64,000 bases of DNA. Source: Physcousia sp015060555. GTDB lineage: Bacteria; Bacteroidota; Bacteroidia; Bacteroidales; Bacteroidaceae. The stretch covers positions 55,388-119,387 of the forward strand of contig SUYG01000025.1 of NCBI GenBank assembly GCA_015060555.1, given 5' to 3'. Both the position numbers and the translations under genes were made by a program. This document shows, piece by piece, positions 8,261 to 17,749 of this stretch. How positions within the stretch are numbered: position 1 is the stretch's first letter; each line of letters starts with the position of its first letter. The notes under the pieces are model-generated. The model made no database searches, was not told the DNA's origin, and saw only the letters and a list, made by a program, of their open reading frames with translations.

Positions 8261-9787
8261 TTAATCTATCAGCGGTAAGGTGATGATGAACTTGGTGCCA
8301 CGCCCCAGCTCGCTCTCGGCCTTGATCGTTCCTTGCATCAGTTCCACCATTCCACGGACATAGGCTAAGCCAAGACCAAAACCTTTCACATCGTGTTTGT
8401 TACCAGTATGTACGCGATAGAAGCGGTCGAAAATGCGGCGCAGGTCATCGTGGCGGATGCCGATGCCATTGTCCTCAACAATGATTACCAACTGATTGTT
8501 ATGATTGGCAGTGCTAACCCGCAACTGCAAGGGCACATCCTCGCGACGGTACTTGACAGCATTGTCCATCAAGTTGAAAATGACATTCGTGAAGTGCATC
8601 TCATCCACGTAGATGGCTGCATCCTCGGCATCCAGCTGCGACGTAAGTTCTCCCCCACTCTGCTGCACCTTCAGCTGGAAGGTTTTCACCACATCGTCGA
8701 TGACCACATTGGCATCTATCTCCTTCTCGTTGAAGCGGATGTTATTACGCTCATAGAGTGACATCTGCAGCACCTTTTCCACCTGATAGCGCAGACGTTT
8801 GGTCTCATTGACAATGACACGCGAAAGGTTCTCAACCATCGGCTCGGTCTTCTTGATGCTTTTATCACCGAGCATCTGAGCTGCCAGAGAGATACTGGAG
8901 ATGGGAGTCTTGAACTCGTGGGTCATGTTATTGATGAAGTCGTTCTTCATCTCGGTGTCGCGTTTCTGACGGACGATGAGCCACACGGTGAAGCTGAAGG
9001 TCACAAAGAGGATGATGGTGAAGACCAACGCCGGAATCATCATACGCGCCACCCCCATAATATAGCTGTCCATATCAGGGAAGTGCACGCGCAGAACGCC
9101 CATCTTCTGCGACGGATCGTTGCGGAAGAGCGTCTGTGTGTAGGAGTAGTCAGATCCTTCTTCGGAATAGTCTGCACAACGGAACACCTCTTCGCCATTG
9201 GAATCGAAGACGCTGAAGTGATAGGGCAAATGGATGCCGGCAGCCTCCAGCTCTGTACGCAGATTGGTATCTAACAGACGGAAATCGATGCGCTCGCGGA
9301 AATCTTTCTCGCTGGCATTATAAAGTACGGTGTAGATGACCTCATCCAACACGCCTTTTTGGTAGAGGTAGGCATTCTTCACAAACTCCTGGAAGCGCAA
9401 GCTGGCGGCATCCAAGGATGATGCAGGCCGCAAGGACAGTGCCTTAGGAGTCTGGGACGGCTTGTGCGTCTGCACCTGAAGTGTAAAGGGAGATATCTGG
9501 GTCGTGTCGCCAAGGTTTAATGTCTCCTGCACGCGCTGGCGCTGCATTTGCTCAGAGAGGTGCTCCACTTCGTAGTCGGAGTTGGCTGCCACCGTCTCCA
9601 GGTATCGGAACGTCTCGTTGCGCTCCATATCGCGACTGGTCTGGTCCAATGCTCGGAAGACGACCTCGTCAAACTCAGCTTTACGCATCTTCACCATCGC
9701 ATCCACAATTCGGCCTTGCAAGAAGAGCAGACCGAAAAAGGATGCGCCTATAATCAGGCTGATGATGGTGATGGTGGTGCGTTTCAT
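8261..9787 (-). CDS. rprX: Membrane sensor histidine kinase, RprX-like
   Basis: From the ATG at 9787 the protein has 508 residues. A transmembrane segment near the N-terminus (TIISLIIGASFFGLLFLQG) and a second near residue 265 (ALVFTIILFVTFSFTVWLIV) enclose a periplasmic sensor region. The HisKA motif is MTHEFKTPISSIS; the ATPase domain shows NAVKYR, DNGIGI and GFGLGLAYV. It should phosphorylate the regulator encoded 86 bp downstream. A TACTTTTG box at 9815-9822 supports this start over one further upstream. The signal sensed is unknown. Confidence 0.9.
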   Translation of the reverse strand: MKRTTITIISLIIGASFFGLLFLQGRIVDAMVKMRKAEFDEVVFRALDQTSRDMERNETFRYLETVAANSDYEVEHLSEQMQRQRVQETLNLGDTTQISPFTLQVQTHKPSQTPKALSLRPASSLDAASLRFQEFVKNAYLYQKGVLDEVIYTVLYNASEKDFRERIDFRLLDTNLRTELEAAGIHLPYHFSVFDSNGEEVFRCADYSEEGSDYSYTQTLFRNDPSQKMGVLRVHFPDMDSYIMGVARMMIPALVFTIILFVTFSFTVWLIVRQKRDTEMKNDFINNMTHEFKTPISSISLAAQMLGDKSIKKTEPMVENLSRVIVNETKRLRYQVEKVLQMSLYERNNIRFNEKEIDANVVIDDVVKTFQLKVQQSGGELTSQLDAEDAAIYVDEMHFTNVIFNLMDNAVKYRREDVPLQLRVSTANHNNQLVIIVEDNGIGIRHDDLRRIFDRFYRVHTGNKHDVKGFGLGLAYVRGMVELMQGTIKAESELGRGTKFIITLPLID

Positions 9788-9814
9788 AGATATGCTTTGA
9801 TTCTTTTCTCGCTG

Positions 9815-9822
9815 CAAAAGTA
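9815..9822 (-). promoter_or_regulatory. -7 box of rprX-rprY
   Basis: The minus strand reads TACTTTTG, a TAnnTTTG match, 28 bp before the chosen rprX start. Confidence 0.65.
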
Positions 9823-10012
9823 GTACAAGGTTTTCATCCTGCCAAATAATGAGCGCAAGCATTCCTGCCTTTTTTAACATCGTTAACAGAAACGCCGATC
9901 ATATAAATGCATATATGAATCTAAAAAGACACATACATCACCCATATCCGATAAAATCATCGGAATATCATGAAGGAACGAAGAATTTTTTTGGCAATTC
10001 AGATTTATGTCG

Positions 10013-10020
10013 TATCTTTG
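10013..10020 (+). promoter_or_regulatory. -7 box of the sialidase gene
   Basis: TATCTTTG with a TTTG-containing -33 region near 9989-9992, 20 bp upstream. The 290-bp gap 9788-10077 holds this and the divergent rprX promoter and nothing else I can identify. Confidence 0.75.
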
Positions 10021-10077
10021 CCCGTGCAGACGAACAGAAACATCAATAACACCTCACTCTAACATCCACTAACCGAC

Positions 10078-11322
10078 ATGAAAACCCTACTTACAGCTTT
10101 ACTTCTCCTAGGTGCCAGCACCTGCCAAGCCCAAGAGCCGGCAGCTAAACCCCAAGTGCTGTTCCAGACCTATGACGCCTATCATGTTCCCTATCGCATC
10201 CCCGCCATCGTGACAACCAAGAAAGGGCATGTAGTGGCAGTGGCAGACCGCCGCTACTGTCAGCTGGACATCGGCTTCGGCAAGATTGACCTGGTGGCGC
10301 GCACCAGCAAGGACAATGGCCGCACATGGTCGCCGGACACAGTCATCCAACGCGGATCGGGTATTGAAGGGGCACACGACTGCGGCTACGGTGACATCGC
10401 CATGGTAGCCGACCGTTGCTCCAACCGCATCCTGTGCATGTCCGTCACAGGTAACGTTATATATATAAAAGGTACGCGCGCGAACCCGAATCGCATCGCA
10501 CGGTGGTACAGTCCCGATGGCGGCAAGTCCTGGACAAAGGCCGAGGATGTCACTGACGTCTTCTACGCAATGCTCCCCAACACACGCACGATGTTCATTG
10601 GTTCAGGACGAATCATGCAAAGTCGCATCGTGAAGAAAGACAAATACTACAGGCTCTACTGTTCCGTACTGACTCGCACGCAGATGGGCGACAAGGACGT
10701 TGCCTGCAACTACGTCATCTACAGCGATGACTTCGGCGACAGCTGGGCGGTTCTCGGCGCCTCGACACTCGACGGCAACGACAGCCCCTGCATCGACGGC
10801 GACGAGCCCAAGACCGAGGAGCTTCCCAATGGCGATGTCATCCTCTCCTCACGCAAATGGTATGGCCGCTTCTTCAACGTCTTCCGCTTCAAGGATATTC
10901 ACACGAATCAGGAAGAGGGCACATGGGGTACTTGTGTTGCTTCACACGATGTGCCAGGCGGCATAAAGGTCGGTGCCAACTCCTGCAATGGCGAAATCAT
11001 GTTGGTAGATGCTGTGGAGACTGCCACCAAACGTCCGGTGAAGCTGATGCTGCAATCGCTGCCCTGCGGTGAAGGACGCGTAGATGTTGGATTCTGGTAC
11101 AAGGAAATCCTCCCCAATGGCATCTACTCGCCCCGTGCTTTTGCCCATAACTGGACAAAAGGCCTTCAGGTTTCCAAAACGACATCGGCCTATTCCACAA
11201 TGACGCTACAGAAAGATGGACGCATCGGTTTCTTCTGGGAAGAGCAATCTACCGATAACGGCTACAACATGGCCTACATCCCGCTCACCATCAGCGAGAT
11301 CACAGGAGGCCAGTACAAATAA
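10078..11322 (+). CDS. Secreted exo-sialidase (GH33-like, BNR repeats)
   Basis: This 414-residue protein has a signal peptide (1-18, ending TCQAQ) and a six-bladed propeller. It shows the sialidase YRIPAIV motif with Arg40, an Asp in VAVADRR, and at least three Asp-boxes: SKDNGRTW, SPDGGKSW and SDDFGDSW. These indicate a GH33 neuraminidase releasing terminal sialic acid from host glycans, acting outside the inner membrane. I did not place every catalytic Arg, Glu and Tyr, so another BNR-propeller hydrolase remains possible. It is a single-gene unit with its own promoter box and terminator, divergent from rprX. An AT-rich stretch next to CGCGCG lies at 10455-10482 within it. Confidence 0.82.
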   Translation: MKTLLTALLLLGASTCQAQEPAAKPQVLFQTYDAYHVPYRIPAIVTTKKGHVVAVADRRYCQLDIGFGKIDLVARTSKDNGRTWSPDTVIQRGSGIEGAHDCGYGDIAMVADRCSNRILCMSVTGNVIYIKGTRANPNRIARWYSPDGGKSWTKAEDVTDVFYAMLPNTRTMFIGSGRIMQSRIVKKDKYYRLYCSVLTRTQMGDKDVACNYVIYSDDFGDSWAVLGASTLDGNDSPCIDGDEPKTEELPNGDVILSSRKWYGRFFNVFRFKDIHTNQEEGTWGTCVASHDVPGGIKVGANSCNGEIMLVDAVETATKRPVKLMLQSLPCGEGRVDVGFWYKEILPNGIYSPRAFAHNWTKGLQVSKTTSAYSTMTLQKDGRIGFFWEEQSTDNGYNMAYIPLTISEITGGQYK

Positions 11323-11362
11323 ATAAGAGAGAAGCCCGGCAGTGCCGGGCTTCTCTCTTATT
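11321..11362. terminator. Bidirectional terminator between sialidase and DUF5606 gene
   Basis: A long perfect stem (AAGAGAGAAGCCCGGCA and its complement) with A and T flanks separates two convergent genes. Confidence 0.93.
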
Positions 11363-11792
11363 TGCGATCATCAATGTTATCACCTTCAGTGGGTGCCATC
11401 TTCGAGAAATCGTCGAGACCAGCACCAATGAGAATGTTGTACCATTGGAGGAGCTTCTTCACATCAGAAGGATGCACGCGATCGCGGTCGAAGTTCGGCA
11501 GCACATCAGCGAAGTACTCGAAGAGCTGATCACGTGACGCCTTTTTATAATCAAGGCTGCACTGCCCGCCATTCTCCTTTTTCTTCAGGCTTGTCAGGAC
11601 ATCGGCCAGAGGCACTTCCTCGTCTTCAGTGAACATGGCAATATCTGCCAGGGAGATAACACGGTCGGTCTGGAAGGCCGGCATACGTTGATGTTTGTCG
11701 TCGATGCTCTCGACAATGAGGTTGCGATTGCCACGTGACACCAGCTTGTAGAGTCCGGGCTTGCCAGCTATGGCTAAAATTGTTTCTAACAT
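11358..11792 (-). CDS. DUF5606-type conserved protein
   Basis: This 144-residue soluble protein begins MLETILAIAGKPGLYKLVSRG and contains VISLADIAMFTEDEEVPL. This matches my memory of a Bacteroidota-restricted family (DUF5606) with an SH3-like N-terminal part. The function is unknown. It is the last gene of a minus-strand run nusB-yajC-ybbR-coaE and starts 6 bp after coaE ends, so it is probably co-expressed with translation, secretion and CoA genes. No signal peptide or membrane segment is visible. Confidence 0.8.
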   Translation of the reverse strand: MLETILAIAGKPGLYKLVSRGNRNLIVESIDDKHQRMPAFQTDRVISLADIAMFTEDEEVPLADVLTSLKKKENGGQCSLDYKKASRDQLFEYFADVLPNFDRDRVHPSDVKKLLQWYNILIGAGLDDFSKMAPTEGDNIDDRK

Positions 11793-11798
11793 ACGATT

Positions 11799-12383
11799 CT
11801 AATGTATTATGGGTGATGTATAATTGACAATTGGTGATAATTGGGACAGGAGGTCGCGACCATCGTTGACAACGATAATGTCAGCATAAGCTCGCAATTG
11901 CTCCGCGGTCATCTGATGACGGACACGAGCTCGGACCTGCTCCTCAGTGGCGCCGTCGCGAGCCATTGCCCGTTGAATGCGCAGTGCCAAGGGAGCCTCG
12001 ACTACGACGAGACAGTCAACAGCTTTTGCGAAACCCGCCTCCACAAGAATAGCGCTCTCCATCACGACATCGCCTGTCTGACGCGAGGTCCACTGTTCAA
12101 AATCATCCTTCACGGCCGGATGAACGATGGCGTTTACCGCCTTCACGTGCGCGGCATCAGTAAAGAGATAGCGACTCATCACGCCCTTGTTCAGCTGCCC
12201 ACCGGCATCATAGACGTCATCGCCGACCAGTTCCTGCAACTGCTGACGGATATGTGGAGAGGAGACCATGAGCATCTTGGCAGCACTGTCGCAGTCATAG
12301 ACGGGCAACTGCCATCGTTGCGCCAACAAGCGGCAGACATACGACTTGCCACTGCCTATTCCCCCTGTCACACCTATTCTCAT
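11799..12383 (-). CDS. coaE: Dephospho-CoA kinase
   Basis: This 194-residue enzyme phosphorylates the 3'-hydroxyl of dephospho-CoA in the last step of CoA synthesis. The P-loop is GVTGGIGSGKS at residues 4-14; the family motif VYDCDSAAK and the lid region with RIQRAMARDG follow. The length is typical. Its start overlaps the end of the ybbR gene by 4 bp, indicating translational coupling. Confidence 0.95.
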   Translation of the reverse strand: MRIGVTGGIGSGKSYVCRLLAQRWQLPVYDCDSAAKMLMVSSPHIRQQLQELVGDDVYDAGGQLNKGVMSRYLFTDAAHVKAVNAIVHPAVKDDFEQWTSRQTGDVVMESAILVEAGFAKAVDCLVVVEAPLALRIQRAMARDGATEEQVRARVRHQMTAEQLRAYADIIVVNDGRDLLSQLSPIVNYTSPIIH

Positions 12384-13378
12384 TCCGTATCGGTTTGTTC
12401 AATGAGGAACTGCACACGTTCTGGAGAAATCTTAACCTGGGAAGCCCCCTCAGGAATAGAGCGAAGCTGCAATGTCAGCATCGAATCCGGCAACGCCATC
12501 AGTTCTTCAAAGGTGGCCGTCAGCACGAAGTTGTCACTGGTAATCTGTGAGTACTTCTTTGTGCCAACGCGGAAAGAGACCAATGCCGACGAGGGGAAAG
12601 TCCGCAGGGAGTAACCTCCAGGGAAGTTTGTGCCCACGATAGGCACACGCACTTCCTTCTCGGTATAGATGTCAACTTCGGCTTTCAGCAGCACCTCAGC
12701 AGGTTCCACCTTGGCACCGCGAATAGGGGCGAGCGCCACCTTCTGCTCCATATTTTCTGCAAGACCGGAGATGGTTGTGACCTCAGTAGGAACTGACGTC
12801 ATGGAATCCAGCAGTTCATTGCTTCCCCAGACGGTTACAGAGTCCGGGGTGACTGTCAAGCTCTCCAGATAATGAAGGGAGGAAGTACCCACATGACCTC
12901 GGAAAACCACTGGCAGACGTTTTTGCATACCTCGTGTGTAGTAATAGTCCAACGTATCGGGGTGAACACTGACAATACGAGTCGAAAGCTGCAAACGCTG
13001 TGACACGGCTTTCTGTATCTCGGCGTGTGTCAGCACCACATGGCCAAAGGATGCGCGGTGTTCATGGCCGTTGAAGTCAATCTCTATACCCGGCAGCTGC
13101 CGCCACTGGTAATAGCGGAGCAATGTGGACCCACGGTCCTTCACCTTCACCGTAATCTCCGACGGGAGTTCCTGAGTGATGACCGTACCCATGGGAACGC
13201 CCTCCAAACTCATCGGGATTTGCACCTCCATCTCGTAGTCCTCGTGCAGCGTCTGCAGAAGCCAGAAGCCTGCCGAGACAATAAAAAAGAAGGCAAACAC
13301 CAATATTTCCCGACTCAGCTTGCTGTTCAGGAAAGCTTTCAGGTTGTCACCAAAGAGTTGAAGGCGCTCGCGGTCCAT
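12380..13378 (-). CDS. YbbR-domain membrane protein
   Basis: The 332-residue protein has one transmembrane helix near residues 23-43 (LVFAFFFIVSAGFWLLQTL) and an extracytoplasmic part built of repeated beta-rich YbbR-like modules (for example TVTPDSVTVWGSNELLDSM). YbbR/CdaR proteins of Firmicutes control diadenylate cyclase, but no such gene is beside it here and the role in Bacteroidota is unknown. It lies between yajC and coaE, overlapping coaE by 4 bp. Confidence 0.85.
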   Translation of the reverse strand: MDRERLQLFGDNLKAFLNSKLSREILVFAFFFIVSAGFWLLQTLHEDYEMEVQIPMSLEGVPMGTVITQELPSEITVKVKDRGSTLLRYYQWRQLPGIEIDFNGHEHRASFGHVVLTHAEIQKAVSQRLQLSTRIVSVHPDTLDYYYTRGMQKRLPVVFRGHVGTSSLHYLESLTVTPDSVTVWGSNELLDSMTSVPTEVTTISGLAENMEQKVALAPIRGAKVEPAEVLLKAEVDIYTEKEVRVPIVGTNFPGGYSLRTFPSSALVSFRVGTKKYSQITSDNFVLTATFEELMALPDSMLTLQLRSIPEGASQVKISPERVQFLIEQTDTE

Positions 13379-13387
13379 CCTCCAGTT

Positions 13388-13711
13388 TTACTTCGAGTAG
13401 TTCTCGGCGCCTGTGGCAGAAGCGAAGACGGAGTTGCGATCGACACGCAGACGGACACCATTAGCGACCTCCACGACAAGGATGTTGTTCACATCATCTA
13501 TTTCACGCACGACACCGTAGATACCGCCGGCTGTCACGATTTCCTGACCCTTCTCTATTCCCTTGCGGAAATTCTGAATCTCCTTCTGCTTCTTCTGCTG
13601 CGGACGGATCATGAAGAAATACATGATGGCGAACATGGCCACGAGCATGAGAATCATCCCCATGCCTCCGTCGCCCTGCGACGCTTGTAAAAGAATTGTG
13701 AGTGTTTGCAT
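13388..13711 (-). CDS. yajC: Sec translocon accessory protein YajC
   Basis: This 107-residue protein has a single N-terminal membrane helix (MILMLVAMFAIMYFFMIRP) followed by QQKKQKEIQNFRKGIEKGQEIVTAGGIYG, the YajC signature. It associates with SecDF-YidC at the inner membrane. It lies 24 bp after nusB and 9 bp before the YbbR gene. Confidence 0.95.
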   Translation of the reverse strand: MQTLTILLQASQGDGGMGMILMLVAMFAIMYFFMIRPQQKKQKEIQNFRKGIEKGQEIVTAGGIYGVVREIDDVNNILVVEVANGVRLRVDRNSVFASATGAENYSK

Positions 13712-13735
13712 AGTTTCTTCTATTTAATGAATGAT

Positions 13736-14686
13736 TTATGAATTCTTGGCTTCGGGCAAGTCCTTCTTCAGTTTGCCTTCTTCGATGAGCCGGCGGGCGA
13801 TGGCATCCAACATTCCGTTGATATAGCCACCGCTGCGTGGCGTAGAATAGAACTTGGAAATATCTACATACTCGTTGATTGTCACCGTGAGAGGGATATT
13901 GGGGAATGTCAGCATCTCGGCAATAGCGGTCTGCATGACAATCAGATCCATCAGTGCCAGACGTTCCAAATCCCAATTACGCAAGGACTGGCTGATAATC
14001 ATACGATAGTTGTCAGCGCCGAGCATGGAAGCACGGAAGAGGCGACGTGCGAACTCACGATCTTCTTCATCGCGGTACTCCGGCAGCAGTTCCTGGTTGG
14101 CACCGTTCTTCTTCTCAAAGTGCTTGATGGTCTTCAGCACAAACGTATCCACGATGAAGCGGTCGTCATTCCAGAAGATGCTCTTCTCTTCCAACAATTG
14201 ATCCAAGTCCTCGTTATCCACGATGACAGCTTTGTAGAGGCGGCGCCAGAAATCGCGGTCCTCAGCATAGGAGGGCGAATCCGTCTTAGCCATCCACTCC
14301 TGGTACTCCTGCGACTCCGTGACACACTTATACAGACGGCGCACGAAGTCCTCATCGTTGGCCCACGTCTTCTTCTGGTTTTCTCTGAAATCCTGCAACT
14401 GGTGGTTCACGCGCAACTGGGCAACAAACTGGTTGTTGACGAAGCGCGGGTTCGGGCGTTGTGCCTCGCCCAAGCGCTCAGCTCTTTGGATAGCAGTCAG
14501 GTAGGCACGCTCTGCGATGCGCGTAATCTCCACCATCAGCTCCAGCATATAGAGGTAGAGGTCGTAAGCCTTGGATAAGCTGGTGAACAAATCATTTTCC
14601 GCAGTGGCCAGTTGGTGACTGCCATTCTGGTAGTAGGCGTATGAGAGTTGCACCACTTTCAGTCGAATCAGTTCTCTATTGATCAT
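13736..14686 (-). CDS. nusB: Transcription antitermination factor NusB
   Basis: The 316-residue protein is about twice the length of E. coli NusB, as is usual in Bacteroidota. The N-terminus MINRELIRLKVVQLSYAYYQ and the C-terminal NusB core (WDLERLALMDLIVMQTAIAEML, TVTINEYVDISKFYSTPRSGGYINGMLD) are clear. It binds boxA RNA with NusE in rRNA antitermination. First gene of the minus-strand run to DUF5606; TACTTTTG box at 14718-14725. Confidence 0.94.
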   Translation of the reverse strand: MINRELIRLKVVQLSYAYYQNGSHQLATAENDLFTSLSKAYDLYLYMLELMVEITRIAERAYLTAIQRAERLGEAQRPNPRFVNNQFVAQLRVNHQLQDFRENQKKTWANDEDFVRRLYKCVTESQEYQEWMAKTDSPSYAEDRDFWRRLYKAVIVDNEDLDQLLEEKSIFWNDDRFIVDTFVLKTIKHFEKKNGANQELLPEYRDEEDREFARRLFRASMLGADNYRMIISQSLRNWDLERLALMDLIVMQTAIAEMLTFPNIPLTVTINEYVDISKFYSTPRSGGYINGMLDAIARRLIEEGKLKKDLPEAKNS

Positions 14687-14717
14687 AATTATGAGGTTCT
14701 ATCATTGTTTTAGAGTG

Positions 14718-14725
14718 CAAAAGTA
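14718..14725 (-). promoter_or_regulatory. -7 box of the nusB operon
   Basis: The minus strand reads TACTTTTG, 31 bp before nusB. Confidence 0.65.
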
Positions 14726-14799
14726 CACATTCTCGGCCAAAAAACAGCCCTCAGAGCCACTTTTTTCATCATTTTTTGTGTTGTTTGGCAATTTATCCC

Positions 14800-14807
14800 T
14801 ACTTTTG
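14800..14807 (+). promoter_or_regulatory. -7 box of the DUF3276 gene
   Basis: TACTTTTG with a TTTG at 14775-14778 in the -33 position; it drives the gene divergent from nusB. Confidence 0.65.
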
Positions 14808-14873
14808 GCACTCGAAAACGCCAAGGAACGACAAAAACGGGCGCTTTTAAGACAGAAAAAGTAATTCTACAAG

Positions 14874-15215
14874 ATGAAAGAACAGCAAAACACGTTTGGC
14901 CACGGCGAGAAGGAAATTCTCTTCTCCCGTTCCATCAAAGCCGGAAAACGCATTTATTACGTGGACGTCAAGCAGAACAGCCGCGGTGACATGTATCTCT
15001 CACTGACGGAGAGCAAGAAGATTGTCAGCGGCGACCCCGAGATGCCCCAGTTCAACTTTGAGAAGCACAAGATCTTCATCTATCCCGAAGACTTTGAGAA
15101 GTTCACATCGGGATTAGCAGATGCCATCAAGTTCATCTACGAGGCGAACGGTCCTGTTGACCAACGCCCCGAAGAAGAACGCAACGACATCCAGATCGAA
15201 GGACTGGAGTTCTAA
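14874..15215 (+). CDS. DUF3276 / PUR-domain nucleic-acid-binding protein
   Basis: This 113-residue protein (ILFSRSIKAGKRIYYVDVKQNSRGDMYLSLTESKK, then FEKHKIFIYPEDFEKF) matches the bacterial PUR-alpha-like family, also called DUF3276. Members have a single beta-beta-beta-beta-alpha PUR repeat that binds single-stranded DNA or RNA. The cellular role is unknown. It is transcribed alone from a promoter divergent from nusB and converges on pepT. Confidence 0.87.
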   Translation: MKEQQNTFGHGEKEILFSRSIKAGKRIYYVDVKQNSRGDMYLSLTESKKIVSGDPEMPQFNFEKHKIFIYPEDFEKFTSGLADAIKFIYEANGPVDQRPEEERNDIQIEGLEF

Positions 15216-15243
15216 GCTCGTAATTCAGATTTCTTAGCTGTAC

Positions 15244-16467
15244 CTATTCAGCCACAATGCGGCAGATGTTGACAACCGTCATCATTGCCTTCTGCATAGA
15301 CTGGATAGGCACAAATTCGTGGCGGCCATGGAAGTTCAGGCCGCCTGCGAAGATATTGGGACACGGCAGGCCTTTAAAGCTCAGCTGCGCACCGTCTGTG
15401 CCTCCACGGATGGCCTTGACCACACACTCCATCCCGGCTTCCTCGATGGCACGCCGGGCGATGTCGATGATATGCTCCTTACCTTCCAGCTGCTGCTTCA
15501 TATTATAATATTGGTCTCGGATGTCGGCCTCGACAATGCCCTTTCCATAGCGCTCTTCAAAGACAGCTGCCAAGTCAGCTACGAAGTCTTTCCTTTCCTC
15601 AAAGCGCTGACGGTCGTGGTCACGAATGATATAGCTGAGCGTAGCCTCTTCCACAGTAGCCTTGATGCCGGTGAGATGGTAGAACCCCTCATAGCCCTCG
15701 GTGCGCTCAGGCACCTCGGCAGCAGGCATCTCACGCGCAAACTCCGCAGCGATGAGGCAGGCATTGCGCATTTTGTTCTTGGCATAACCCGGGTGAACAT
15801 TAAGACCCTTGATATGAATGGTCGCACTGGCAGCGTTGAAGTTCTCATACTCCAGTTCGCCCACCTCTGAGCCGTCCATCGTGTAAGCCCACTCAGCGCC
15901 GAACTTCTCAACATCAAAGAGATGTGCACCGGCACCGATTTCCTCATCGGGATTAAAGCCAACACGGATACGTCCATGTGGAATCTCCGGATGCTCCATT
16001 AAGTAGGCCATCGCCTCTACGATCTCGGCGATGCCCGCCTTGTCATCCGCTCCAAGGAGTGTGTGGCCATCCGTCACGATGAGATCCTCACCTACGTGCG
16101 CCAGCATCTCGGGAAACATTTTAGGGGATGTAACAATGCCCTCATCAGCATCCAAGACGATGTCGCCGCCATCATAGTTCTCTATCACACGAGGATGGAT
16201 GTCAGCGCCCGAACAGTCGGGACTGGTGTCGTAATGTGAGATAAAGCCTATCGTAGGCACCTCGGCAGGCACATTGGACGGCAACGTAGCATAGATATAT
16301 CCCTGCTCATCCATTGTCACGTCCTCCAGTCCCATCTCTTCTAACGAGTCGGCCAGATGGCGTGCAAAAATAAGCTGTTTCGGTGTACTCGGGCACCCTT
16401 CATTCTCTTCTGAGGATTGCGTGTCGTAGCTGACGTAATCGAGGAAGCGTTCTATCAGTCTTTCCAT
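15244..16467 (-). CDS. pepT: Peptidase T (tripeptide aminopeptidase)
   Basis: This M20 metallopeptidase of 407 residues removes N-terminal residues from tripeptides in the cytoplasm. Zinc-site motifs are GFISHYDTSPD (His and following catalytic Asp), LLGADDKAG (bridging Asp), NPDEEIGAGA (catalytic Glu and metal Glu), YTMDGSEVGE, and the C-terminal FHGRHEFVP His. Length and motif order are typical of PepT. It may process peptides imported by the SusCD/peptidase locus further along (inference). Confidence 0.95.
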   Translation of the reverse strand: MERLIERFLDYVSYDTQSSEENEGCPSTPKQLIFARHLADSLEEMGLEDVTMDEQGYIYATLPSNVPAEVPTIGFISHYDTSPDCSGADIHPRVIENYDGGDIVLDADEGIVTSPKMFPEMLAHVGEDLIVTDGHTLLGADDKAGIAEIVEAMAYLMEHPEIPHGRIRVGFNPDEEIGAGAHLFDVEKFGAEWAYTMDGSEVGELEYENFNAASATIHIKGLNVHPGYAKNKMRNACLIAAEFAREMPAAEVPERTEGYEGFYHLTGIKATVEEATLSYIIRDHDRQRFEERKDFVADLAAVFEERYGKGIVEADIRDQYYNMKQQLEGKEHIIDIARRAIEEAGMECVVKAIRGGTDGAQLSFKGLPCPNIFAGGLNFHGRHEFVPIQSMQKAMMTVVNICRIVAE

Positions 16468-16472
16468 TCAGT

Positions 16473-16580
16473 TTTAAACTTTAATCTAATCTTTAAACTC
16501 TAAACACTCGACTTTAAGCTTTATTCTTTAAACCCGGAGCTTAACTTTAAACTTTAAACTTTTAAACTTTAAACTTTAAA
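16473..16580. repeat. CTTTAAA phrase array between pepT and glucokinase genes
   Basis: About 108 bp are made of variations on ACTTTAAACTTTAAAC in direct orientation, becoming more regular towards 16580. A similar phrase array lies at 54781-54856. No gene or promoter box is visible in it. Confidence 0.8.
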
Positions 16581-17540
16581 CTACTTCACCTCCCAGCCCA
16601 AGGCGCTGGCACCAAGGACGGCAGCGCCAGCGCCGTCAAGCTCGCTGACCAGCAGCTTGGCCTTACCTTTAAACACGGTAAGCACGTTTTCTTCGTAGGC
16701 GCGCTTGATGGGATTCATAATCAAATCGCCTGCCTTACTGAGACCGCCAAAGAACACGAATGCTTCGGGAGACGAGAACGCTGCGAAGTTGGCACAGGCT
16801 TCGCCAAGGATGCGGCCCGTGTATTCGAAGATTTCAAGAGCAACGGGATCACCGTCTCGGGCTGCGAGGGTGATGGCGAGACCATCAATCTGGTCAAGCG
16901 GAATATTGCGCAGAGACGTGGGTTTGTCTGTTTTCTCAATAATCTCACGAGCCGTACGGGCAATACCGGTGGCTGAACAATAGCACTCCAGACAGCCTCT
17001 GCGGCCACAGCCACACTGGCGGCCATTTCTCTCCACGATGACATGTCCCAGTTCACCGGCCATTCCATCGCAGCCCAGCACCATCTGACCATTGCACACG
17101 ATACCGCTGCCTACGCCCGTTCCGAGCGTAATCATAATGAAGTTCTGCATGCCTTTGGCCACACCATACTGCATTTCGCCCATGGCTGCCGCGTTGGCAT
17201 CATTGGTCAGCCGAACGGGGACGCCCAGGCGGTCCGAGAACATCTGCGCCAAGGGAATATTGCCCTTCCAAGGCAGGTTGGGTGCAAACTCGATACAGCC
17301 CGTGTAGTAGTTGCCATTGGGAGCGCCGATGCCCATTGCATGAATCTTCTCAATGCCGCCCACCTGCTCAATGATGGGTTTGAGGGCTTCCACACAATCA
17401 TCGACATATTGATTGATGTCGCCGTGACCAGCTGTCTTGACGCGCGTTGAGGCAACAATGTTTGCATTCTGATCCACAATGCCGAACTCAGAATTGGTGC
17501 CTCCCAGGTCGAGGCCGATTACATAAGGTTTCTGTGCCAT
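16581..17540 (-). CDS. ROK-family glucokinase
   Basis: This 319-residue sugar kinase shows the ATP-binding GLDLGGTNSEFGIV, the sugar-binding region with GIGAPNG, and the ROK zinc motif CGCGRRGCLECYCS. ROK kinases in Bacteroidota mostly phosphorylate glucose or N-acetyl sugars; glucose is the likely substrate but not proven by sequence. A TATCTTTG box at 17619-17626 drives it. The gap to pepT is filled by a phrase array, so the two genes may be separate units. Confidence 0.9.
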   Translation of the reverse strand: MAQKPYVIGLDLGGTNSEFGIVDQNANIVASTRVKTAGHGDINQYVDDCVEALKPIIEQVGGIEKIHAMGIGAPNGNYYTGCIEFAPNLPWKGNIPLAQMFSDRLGVPVRLTNDANAAAMGEMQYGVAKGMQNFIMITLGTGVGSGIVCNGQMVLGCDGMAGELGHVIVERNGRQCGCGRRGCLECYCSATGIARTAREIIEKTDKPTSLRNIPLDQIDGLAITLAARDGDPVALEIFEYTGRILGEACANFAAFSSPEAFVFFGGLSKAGDLIMNPIKRAYEENVLTVFKGKAKLLVSELDGAGAAVLGASALGWEVK

Positions 17541-17618
17541 GAAATAATGTAGTATTAATCGGTTTATTTAGTCAAGTAATATATGCTACGGTTTAACAGA
17601 ATCTTTCATTTCAAGCGT

Positions 17619-17626
17619 CAAAGATA
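17619..17626 (-). promoter_or_regulatory. -7 box of the ROK kinase gene
   Basis: The minus strand reads TATCTTTG, 78 bp before the start codon. Confidence 0.65.
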
Positions 17627-17749
17627 AGTAAAGTTTGTCTTCGCGCGAAGAAAAGTAGGGAAAAAGTGGGCTTTTAGCCACCATAATATACTTTTCTTCA
17701 CGTTTTCCTTCGTTATTTCGCGAAAAAAGGCGAACTTTGCACCCATATT